Source of the DNA: Pseudalgibacter alginicilyticus
GTDB lineage: Bacteria; Bacteroidota; Bacteroidia; Flavobacteriales; Flavobacteriaceae
Length of the DNA: 64,000 bases
Assembly (NCBI RefSeq): GCF_001310225.1
Contig: NZ_CP012898.1
Span: 558,001-622,000 of the forward strand
Direction: 5' to 3'
Shown: positions 9,361 to 15,309 of the stretch, piece by piece
How positions within the stretch are numbered: position 1 is the stretch's first letter
Layout of the letters: each line of letters opens with the position of its first letter
Program-made: the position numbers and the translations under genes
The notes under the pieces: generated by a model
What the model saw: only the letters and a program-made list of their open reading frames with translations
Database searches by the model: none
Told to the model about the DNA's origin: nothing

Positions 9361-9377
9361 TTGTCATTTGTAAACAA
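9361..9377. promoter_or_regulatory. palindromic operator-like site 4 (imperfect), overlapping the -33 region of the XRE promoter
   Basis: TTGTCATTTGTAAACAA keeps the right half TGTAAACAA, with a weaker left arm. Its TTG at 9361-9363 is spaced 22 bases from the -7 box at 9386, so it may also serve as the -33 element. Confidence 0.5.
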
Positions 9378-9384
9378 CTATTTA

Positions 9385-9396
9385 TTACATTTGTAA
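9385..9396 (+). promoter_or_regulatory. palindromic operator-like site 5 containing the -7 box of the XRE regulator gene
   Basis: TTACATTTGTAA is a perfect 12-base palindrome, and its TACATTTG (9386-9393) is an exact TAnnTTTG -7 box for the gene starting at 9424. Operator and promoter coincide, which predicts repression by occlusion. Confidence 0.65.
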
Positions 9397-9416
9397 CACA
9401 ATTAAGTAAAACAATA

Positions 9417-9432
9417 GTTTACAATGGTAAAC
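9417..9432 (+). promoter_or_regulatory. palindromic operator-like site 6 enclosing the XRE start codon
   Basis: GTTTACAATGGTAAAC has perfect GTTTAC/GTAAAC arms around AATG, and the ATG start codon of the regulator (9424-9426) is in its centre. Confidence 0.55.
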
Positions 9433-9807
9433 AGTGATGATTTTTCTAAAAGATTACAAGAAGTAATAGATTATTATGGTGAATCAGCCTCTGCTTTTGC
9501 AGAAAGTATAGGTGTACAGCGTTCCAGTATTTCACACATTCTTTCGGGAAGAAATAAACCAAGTTTAGATTTTGTTATGAAAATTATCAACTCCTATCCT
9601 GAGGTTGAACTTTATTGGTTGCTCAATGGAAAAGGGCATTTTCCTCCAGATAAAAAAATGGTAGTTCCAGAAAATCTTTTTACAACTCCTAAATCTGAAA
9701 TACCACCTAACACACAACATATCATCAAAAAAGAAACTCCAGGAAAAAAAATTGAACGCATTGTTATTTTTTATTCTGATGGAAGTTTCGAAAATTTTCA
9801 GAATTAA
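9424..9807 (+). CDS. XRE/Cro-CI family helix-turn-helix regulator, probably autoregulated
   Basis: A 127-residue DNA-binding protein. Residues 6-65 form the Cro/CI five-helix domain, with the recognition region SASAFAESIGVQRSSISHIL, SGRNKPS and the WLLNGKGHF segment that follows it in Bacteroidota relatives. The C-terminal third is polar and probably flexible. The gene sits behind six copies of a TTTACAnnTGTAAA palindrome, some covering its own -7 box and start codon, so negative autoregulation is likely and the divergent M14 peptidase gene is the obvious second target. No phage genes are near. Confidence 0.85.
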   Translation: MVNSDDFSKRLQEVIDYYGESASAFAESIGVQRSSISHILSGRNKPSLDFVMKIINSYPEVELYWLLNGKGHFPPDKKMVVPENLFTTPKSEIPPNTQHIIKKETPGKKIERIVIFYSDGSFENFQN

Positions 9808-9843
9808 TAACTATTTGAGTAGTTTTGTTAAAAATGAATTTTT

Positions 9844-10215
9844 ATGAAAAAATCATGCTTCGCATTATTGTTTTTAGTATTTTTTAGCTGTTATCAATCT
9901 GAACGTAATTGCAAGGATTTTAAGGTTGGAAGTTTTTATAGCGAAATAAACATTGACGGAATAGCCTATACCTCACATTTTACAAGAACTGAAGATTTAC
10001 AAGTAGAAATTTACGATAAGAAAACAGACTCATCAAAACTCAGATGGGTTAATGACTGTGAAGTTATATTCAAAACCATTAACCCCAAAAGTATGAGTGA
10101 ACAAAAAGATGTGCACTTGAAAATATTAACAACAACAGACTCTTCATATACCTTTGAGTATTCATATGTTGGTGAAACAAAAAAACAAAAAGGTATTGCT
10201 TACAAGGTTGATTAG
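9844..10215 (+). CDS. small putative lipoprotein of unknown function
   Basis: A 123-residue protein with a lipoprotein signal: MKKSCFALLFLVFFSC, with Cys16 as the probable lipid-modified residue. The mature part has a conserved-looking core (CKDFKVGSF, RWVNDCEVIFKTINPK, MSEQKDVHLKILTTTD). From memory, similar flavobacterial proteins are sometimes listed as DNA topoisomerase IV; nothing here supports that name. Its stop codon overlaps that of the convergent gene by two bases. It follows the XRE gene by 36 bases and may be co-transcribed with it. Confidence 0.65.
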   Translation: MKKSCFALLFLVFFSCYQSERNCKDFKVGSFYSEINIDGIAYTSHFTRTEDLQVEIYDKKTDSSKLRWVNDCEVIFKTINPKSMSEQKDVHLKILTTTDSSYTFEYSYVGETKKQKGIAYKVD

Positions 10216-10712
10216 TTCAGTGGGTATAAAAAAGATTCAACTAAATTGAAATCAAGCTCCTTATGTTCTGTTAGTTGATACGTTAAAAAGATTTCTCCCC
10301 AAAATTCTCCATCTGAAAAATCAGCAATTATCCATTTATGGTTTAAGAGTTTAACCGTGTTAATCATTAGTTTTCTACCGCTACTTGCAGAATATGGTAC
10401 TAAAGGATGTTGTCCCTTAACTTCATTTAATTTATAAATTTCATCTTTAATAAACGGAATCAACGCACTCACATCATAACCATCTCTTTCAAAATAACTG
10501 ATAGCATCTTCATTTCTTTCTAAATTAAAATGCGATAGATTATAAATTTCGTTTTGAAGCACTTCTAAAGAATCCGTGAAAATTACTTGGTTTTTTTCTA
10601 AGGATTTGATTTTCTTATCTTGAATTACTAAAATACGTTTTGAGCTTACATATTGAAACAACACAATGAGTGTCATAAAAATAAATAAATACATAAAAAT
10701 TCGTTGTTTCAT
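10212..10712 (-). CDS. membrane-anchored protein of unknown function with a short coiled coil
   Basis: A 166-residue protein: an N-terminal membrane segment (about residues 5-22), then a heptad-rich stretch (about 30-60, DKKIKSLEKNQVIFTDSLEVLQNEI), then a compact domain with LINTVKLLNHKWIIADFSDGEFWGEI-like strands. I do not recognise a named domain. It lies 21 bases downstream of the metallo-hydrolase gene and probably shares its transcript, which hints at a linked role, but no function can be stated. Confidence 0.6.
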   Translation of the reverse strand: MKQRIFMYLFIFMTLIVLFQYVSSKRILVIQDKKIKSLEKNQVIFTDSLEVLQNEIYNLSHFNLERNEDAISYFERDGYDVSALIPFIKDEIYKLNEVKGQHPLVPYSASSGRKLMINTVKLLNHKWIIADFSDGEFWGEIFLTYQLTEHKELDFNLVESFLYPLN

Positions 10713-10733
10713 TTTTCTAAGTGTTTCAGTTAA

Positions 10734-11495
10734 TTAAATTGATATTTGTAAATTGTCATATGCTAAAAACACATTTTTAGGAAGTGTTTTTTGAACTTCT
10801 TCATGAAACCCCATTAAATGACTTATATGGGTTAAATATGCCTTTTCTGGATTTACCTTTTTAATAAAATCTAAGGCCTCCTCCAAATTAAAATGTGAAA
10901 TATGAGGCTCCTTCCTTAAAGCATTAATCACTAAAACTTTGATGTTTTTTATTTTTTCAATTTCCACAGGTTCTACTGTTTTCATATCCGTTAAATAGGC
11001 AAAGTTTCCAAATCTGTAACCAAAAACGTTTAGCTTATAATGTAAGCCTTTTATAGGTATGACTTTTAAACCGTGAAGTTTAAAAGGCTTGTTTTTTATA
11101 ATATGGGTTGAAAGTGTTGGTACGCCAGGATATTTGTCTTTATCTGTAAAAATATAATCAAATCGCTTAGCTAAAGATTTTAGTACACGTTTATGAGCGT
11201 AAATATCTATATCACCTTGTCTAAAATAAAAGGGACGAATATCGTCTATGCCAGCCGTATGATCTGAATGTTCATGTGTAAAAATAATGCCATCTAATTT
11301 ATAACAATTTATTCTTAGCATTTGTTGTCTAAAATCTGGTCCACAGTCAACAACATAAGCATAGGTATCCCATTCTACAAGTATAGACACGCGAAGCCTT
11401 TTATCTTTAGCATCTACACTCAAACATACCGGATGAGTGCTTCCAATAACAGGAACGCCTTGTGATGTGCCAGTGCCTAAAAATGTAATTTTCAA
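10734..11495 (-). CDS. metallo-beta-lactamase-fold hydrolase (PhnP/RNase Z-like)
   Basis: A 253-residue cytoplasmic enzyme. It begins with MKITFLGTGTSQGVPVIGS, as in the PhnP/RNase Z branch, and carries the zinc motif HEHSDH (His74, His76, Asp78, His79). AYLTDM and LTHISH supply later metal-site residues. Members act on phosphodiesters such as cyclic nucleotides or RNA ends. The only workable start is a TTG (11493-11495); no in-frame ATG precedes the conserved MKITF segment. Confidence 0.85.
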   Translation of the reverse strand: MKITFLGTGTSQGVPVIGSTHPVCLSVDAKDKRLRVSILVEWDTYAYVVDCGPDFRQQMLRINCYKLDGIIFTHEHSDHTAGIDDIRPFYFRQGDIDIYAHKRVLKSLAKRFDYIFTDKDKYPGVPTLSTHIIKNKPFKLHGLKVIPIKGLHYKLNVFGYRFGNFAYLTDMKTVEPVEIEKIKNIKVLVINALRKEPHISHFNLEEALDFIKKVNPEKAYLTHISHLMGFHEEVQKTLPKNVFLAYDNLQISI

Positions 11496-11594
11496 GAGTA
11501 TTGTTTATTTTTCAAAACAAAAATAAGATTAATTTTTCTTTCATTTGGTTATTTAATACCTTTACGTACTTTATAAGTAACCATACAAGATACT

Positions 11595-13061
11595 ATGGAG
11601 ATAACCATAAAAGGAGATAAAGAGTTTGATGACATTCCATCATTAAAAACCAAAGCACTTCGGATTAATTTAAACGAAAATATTTACGGAACATTTGCTG
11701 AAATTGGAGCAGGACAAGAAACATGTCGGCATTTTTTTCGAGCTGGAGGGGCTTCTGGAACTATAGCCAAAGCAATGTCTGCTTACGATAAAGATTTTAG
11801 TGATGCAATTTATGGAGCTGAGGAAGATGGTAGATATGTTACCGAAGCTCGTTTAAGAAAAATGCTCACCCATGAAATGCATTTAATGGAAGATAGGTTA
11901 ACGCGTGAAAAAAATCCTAATAAAATATTTTTCACTTATGCTAATACTGTTGCAACCATTGATTTTGCTAAACAATTTAAAGGTCACGGTTGGGTAGGTC
12001 TTAAATATCAAATTGATGCAGATCAAGACTACAACGAAATAATTTTACACTTTCGCTTTAAAGAAACCGATGCCCGCTTGCAGCAAGAAACTTTAGGGGT
12101 TTTGGGTACTAATTTAATTTATGGTGCTTTTTATAGCTATAATGAACCTAAAAAATTGCTTCGCCATTTATATGACCATTTAGATAAAGACCAATTAGAA
12201 ATAGACACCATAAACTTTTCTGGTCCTGCATTTAAAGATGTTGACAACCGTTTGATGAGTTTGCAATTGGTTAAAAATGATATGACCGACGCCGTTGTTT
12301 TTGGCCCCGATGGTAAAAACATACTGCCTGCTAGAATTTTCTATAAGAAAAATATTTTGGCACTTCGTGGTAGTTTTAGACCTGTTACTAAAGTAAACAT
12401 GGAGATGTATGAGAAATCATACAACATGTTTATTAAAGAAAAGAAAGTGGACAAAGATAAAACCGTTGTTGTTTTTGAAATCACCCTATCTAATTTGAGA
12501 TCTGAAGGAGAAATTGATGAACAGGATTTCATGGATCGTGCAGATTTATTATGCTCTTTAGGACAAACGGTTATGATTTCTAATTTCCAAGAATACTATA
12601 AGGTGGTAGAATATTTCTCAAATTACTCTAAAGCCAGAATGGGGCTAACCATGGGGGTTAGTAATTTGGTAGATATTTTTGACGAAAAATATTATAGACA
12701 CATTAGTGGTGGTATATTAGAAGCTTTTGGTAAATTATTTTTCAAAGATTTAAAAGTATATCTTTATCCAATGCATGACCCAAAAACGGGAGAATTGCTT
12801 AATAGTGAAAATCTGAAAGTATATCCACGTATGAAAGAATTGTATAAATTCTTTAAATACAACGGAAAAGTAATTGATATTGAAGATTATGACGAAAGTA
12901 TCATGGATGTTTTTTCCAGAGAAATCTTACAAATGATTGCTAGTGGTAAAACTGGTTGGGAAGACATGCTCCCAGAAGGAACTGCAGATTTAATAAAAGA
13001 TTACCGTCTTTTTGGTTATACACGAAAACCTTTAGTTTTAAGAAAAAGAAACCACAAATAA
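11595..13061 (+). CDS. conserved protein of unknown function, about 490 residues
   Basis: A 488-residue protein without signal peptide or clear membrane segments. I do not recognise a domain with known activity. Notable stretches are GAGQETCRHFFRAGGASGTIAK (about 38-59, glycine-rich, nucleotide-site-like), MLTHEMHLMEDRL, ANTVATIDFAKQF and HISGGILEAFGKLF. It looks like a well-structured globular, mixed alpha/beta protein and so is probably a real enzyme. It is transcribed divergently from the metallo-hydrolase, with 99 bases between them, and ends in a strong shared terminator. Confidence 0.75.
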   Translation: MEITIKGDKEFDDIPSLKTKALRINLNENIYGTFAEIGAGQETCRHFFRAGGASGTIAKAMSAYDKDFSDAIYGAEEDGRYVTEARLRKMLTHEMHLMEDRLTREKNPNKIFFTYANTVATIDFAKQFKGHGWVGLKYQIDADQDYNEIILHFRFKETDARLQQETLGVLGTNLIYGAFYSYNEPKKLLRHLYDHLDKDQLEIDTINFSGPAFKDVDNRLMSLQLVKNDMTDAVVFGPDGKNILPARIFYKKNILALRGSFRPVTKVNMEMYEKSYNMFIKEKKVDKDKTVVVFEITLSNLRSEGEIDEQDFMDRADLLCSLGQTVMISNFQEYYKVVEYFSNYSKARMGLTMGVSNLVDIFDEKYYRHISGGILEAFGKLFFKDLKVYLYPMHDPKTGELLNSENLKVYPRMKELYKFFKYNGKVIDIEDYDESIMDVFSREILQMIASGKTGWEDMLPEGTADLIKDYRLFGYTRKPLVLRKRNHK

Positions 13062-13068
13062 TATAAAC

Positions 13069-13100
13069 GCCTTTCATTTTATTATGAAAGGCATTTTTTT
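13069..13100. terminator. bidirectional terminator between the 488-residue gene and bcp
   Basis: GCCTTTCAT and ATGAAAGGC form a perfect 9-base stem with a six-base loop, followed by a run of seven T. It stands between convergent genes and partly overlaps the bcp stop codon. Confidence 0.85.
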
Positions 13101-13551
13101 ATTCTAAAATTTGTTCTGCGTGGCTTTTAGTTTTTACTTTTTCAATAACACGGTCCACGATTCCATTTTCATTTATTAAAAAAGTCATTCTGTGAATACC
13201 ATCATATTCGCGTCCCATAAATTTTTTTGGTCCCCAAACGCCAAATGTATTAATTACAGTTTTATCCTCATCAGCTAAAAGGGGAAAAGGAAACTTATGT
13301 TTATTTTTAAAATTAGATTGTCTTTTTTCAGAATCCGCACTTACACCCAATAACTCATAACCCTGATCTTGTAAAACCTGATAATTATCTCTTAAATTAC
13401 ATGCCTCAACAGTACAGCCGGGAGTACTAGCCTTAGGATAAAAGAAAACAACTAATTTTTTTCCTTTATAATCACTTAATGAAATCGTATTTCCTTGCTC
13501 GTCTTTTGCCGAAAAATTAGGAACGGCATCACCTTGTTTTAGTGTAGTCAT
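13099..13551 (-). CDS. bcp: thioredoxin-dependent thiol peroxidase (bacterioferritin comigratory protein)
   Basis: A 150-residue peroxiredoxin of the BCP/PrxQ group, which reduces hydrogen and organic peroxides with thioredoxin as reductant. The peroxidatic Cys46 in TPGCTVEAC and a second Cys51 five residues on match the atypical two-cysteine arrangement of this group. It ends with ...EKVKTKSHAEQIL as expected. Only 34 bases separate its start from that of nth on the other strand, so the two share a divergent promoter region. Confidence 0.95.
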   Translation of the reverse strand: MTTLKQGDAVPNFSAKDEQGNTISLSDYKGKKLVVFFYPKASTPGCTVEACNLRDNYQVLQDQGYELLGVSADSEKRQSNFKNKHKFPFPLLADEDKTVINTFGVWGPKKFMGREYDGIHRMTFLINENGIVDRVIEKVKTKSHAEQILE

Positions 13552-13585
13552 AGTATTAACTTTGATTTTTACAAAAATACAATTT

Positions 13586-14245
13586 ATGACTAAGAAAGAG
13601 AAAGTTAACTACATTATTAATACACTTTATAAGCTTTACCCAGAAATTCCCATTCCTTTAGATCACAAAGACCCCTACACATTGCTTGTAGCGGTTTTAC
13701 TTTCAGCGCAATGCACAGATGTCCGTGTTAACCAGATTACCCCTTTGTTATTTGCTAAAGCCGACAACCCTTATGATATGGTCAAACTTCAAGTTGAAGA
13801 AATTAAAGATATTATTAAACCTTGTGGTTTGTCTCCTATGAAAAGTAAAGGTATTCATGGGTTGTCAAAAATACTTATTGAGAAACACAATGGTAAAGTC
13901 CCTCAAAGTTTTGAAGCATTAGAGGAACTTCCTGCTGTTGGTCACAAAACAGCTAGTGTGGTAATGTCTCAAGCCTTTGGAGTGCCTGCTTTTCCCGTAG
14001 ATACACATATACACAGGCTCATGCATCGATGGAATTTAACCAATGGAAAAAATGTTATCCAAACCGAAAAAGACGCAAAACGTTTATTTCCGAAGGAATT
14101 ATGGAATGATTTACATCTTCAAATTATTTGGTATGGACGCGAATATTCTCCTGCTCGAGGTTGGGATTTAGAAAAAGATATTATCACCAAAACAATTGGA
14201 AGAAAGTCAATAATCAACGATTACAATAAAACAAAAAATTCCTGA
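13586..14245 (+). CDS. nth: endonuclease III-like DNA glycosylase/AP lyase, lacking the iron-sulfur cysteines
   Basis: A 219-residue base-excision repair enzyme for oxidised pyrimidines. The helix-hairpin-helix LPAVGHKTASVV carries the catalytic Lys121, and Asp139 in PVDTHIHR is the second key residue. The open frame runs up to a TTG at 13562, but the ATG at 13586 gives the usual N terminus (MTKKEKVNYI). The C-terminal four-cysteine iron-sulfur cluster of E. coli Nth is absent: the region after LQIIWYGREYSPARGW has no Cys. The stop codon lies inside the terminator stem. Confidence 0.93.
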   Translation: MTKKEKVNYIINTLYKLYPEIPIPLDHKDPYTLLVAVLLSAQCTDVRVNQITPLLFAKADNPYDMVKLQVEEIKDIIKPCGLSPMKSKGIHGLSKILIEKHNGKVPQSFEALEELPAVGHKTASVVMSQAFGVPAFPVDTHIHRLMHRWNLTNGKNVIQTEKDAKRLFPKELWNDLHLQIIWYGREYSPARGWDLEKDIITKTIGRKSIINDYNKTKNS

Positions 14246-14267
14246 TAACAATATATCAGGAATTTTT
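14234..14267 (+). terminator. rho-independent terminator of nth
   Basis: AAAAATTCCTGATA and TATCAGGAATTTTT form a perfect 14-base inverted repeat around a six-base loop, ending in T. The nth stop codon is within the left arm. By symmetry it can also act for the small - strand gene next to it. Confidence 0.85.
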
Positions 14268-14271
14268 CTAA

Positions 14272-14418
14272 CTAATTAAGAAGTGCTTCAAACTTCAATT
14301 TATTACAATTAATAACACTTAAAGCCTTGGAATAATTCAAAAGAAAATCAATCGTTTCTTTTGCCGGTTTTAGTTCGTTCACTTTATTAATAGAATTATC
14401 AGAGTAAATTTTTGCCAT
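14272..14418 (-). CDS. microprotein of 48 residues next to the sigma factor gene
   Basis: A short gene encoding MAKIYSDNSINKVNELKPAK followed by ETIDFLLNYSKALSVINCNK and a short LKFEALLN end. It has an ATG, a clean stop and no overlap with other genes, and it fills most of the otherwise empty 250 bases between nth and the sigma factor gene. The amino-acid pattern (amphipathic helix with regular Leu/Ile) looks like real protein. I believe similar small ORFs stand beside this sigma factor in other flavobacteria, but I cannot check that. It is 77 bases downstream of the sigma gene on the same strand, so co-transcription is likely. Confidence 0.6.
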   Translation of the reverse strand: MAKIYSDNSINKVNELKPAKETIDFLLNYSKALSVINCNKLKFEALLN

Positions 14419-14495
14419 TTTTTATTATTTAAGTTTATATACCTCAATAACGCAGCAAAATTCACTTTATTGTATCTTTAAAAACACAGTTGGAT

Positions 14496-15080
14496 TTAAT
14501 TGGTTAAAACAATATTATGCTTATCAATTATTTTTCTTAAATTAATCAAAGCGTAGCGCATTCTTCCTAAGGCTGTATTAATGCTAACCCCTGTTCTATC
14601 TGATATTTCCTTAAAACTCATGTCGTCATAAATGCGCATTAACAAAACTTCTTTCTGGTCATCTGGAAGCTTATTAATCAATCGTCTAACATCATTATCT
14701 ACTTGATCTTTAATAAGTTTTTTTTCAGCATTGAGAGTTGGATCGCCTAATACCGAAAAAATACTGAATTCACCAGTATTGTCAAATTTTGGCATTCTGC
14801 TATTTTTTCTAAAATAATCTATTACAAGATTATGTGCTATTCGCATCACCCATGGGAGAAATTTACCTTCTTCATTGTAAGCACCCCGCTTTAAGGTTTT
14901 AATAACTTTTATAAAAGTATCTTGAAAAATATCTTCTGTAATATCTCTGTCGTATACTTTTGAATAAATAAAACTATAGATTCGTTGTTTGTGCCTGTTT
15001 ATAAGTGTCTCTAAAGAACTTTCGTTTCCTTTAATGTAAGAACTAACAAGAATAGCGTCAGAAATGGGTTCGTTGTACAT
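14496..15080 (-). CDS. RNA polymerase sigma factor, sigma-70 family, ECF type
   Basis: A 194-residue sigma factor with region 2 (LINRHKQRIYSFIYSKVYDRDITEDIFQDTFIKV, then FLPWVMRIAHNLVIDYFRK) and region 4 (LPDDQKEVLLMRIYDDMSFKEISDRTGVSINTALGRMRYALINLRK). The frame is open as far as 15197, but the extra 39 residues do not look like a sigma factor; the ATG at 15080 (MYNEPISDAIL) or the one two codons earlier is the true start. No anti-sigma gene is next to it, only the 48-residue gene downstream. Confidence 0.92.
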   Translation of the reverse strand: MYNEPISDAILVSSYIKGNESSLETLINRHKQRIYSFIYSKVYDRDITEDIFQDTFIKVIKTLKRGAYNEEGKFLPWVMRIAHNLVIDYFRKNSRMPKFDNTGEFSIFSVLGDPTLNAEKKLIKDQVDNDVRRLINKLPDDQKEVLLMRIYDDMSFKEISDRTGVSINTALGRMRYALINLRKIIDKHNIVLTN

Positions 15081-15277
15081 AATCATTACTTTTAATGCGC
15101 AGAAGAAATCTTCGTTGCTTGGGGTTAAATGTTTAAAAAGTAATGTTTTGCTATAGGCGTAAATTATTATAATTGAATCAAATATAACAACAATCACACC
15201 TAAATAGCAAAATTTTTTTCTTTTTTTTAAAAACTAAGTTGCATAGAATAACTTTATAGTAGTTGAAATACTTATAG

Positions 15278-15285
15278 TACCTTTG
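15278..15285 (+). promoter_or_regulatory. -7 box of the uvrA promoter (TACCTTTG)
   Basis: TACCTTTG matches the Bacteroidota TAnnTTTG box exactly and lies 24 bases before the uvrA start. No good TTTG is seen at the usual upstream spacing. Confidence 0.5.
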
Positions 15286-15309
15286 CATTAATTTTTCTTA
15301 AAAAAGTCC

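Noticed and set aside
9424-9807. XRE gene as part of a prophage or toxin-antitoxin pair
   Set aside because: No phage genes and no toxin-like neighbour; the next gene is a lipoprotein.
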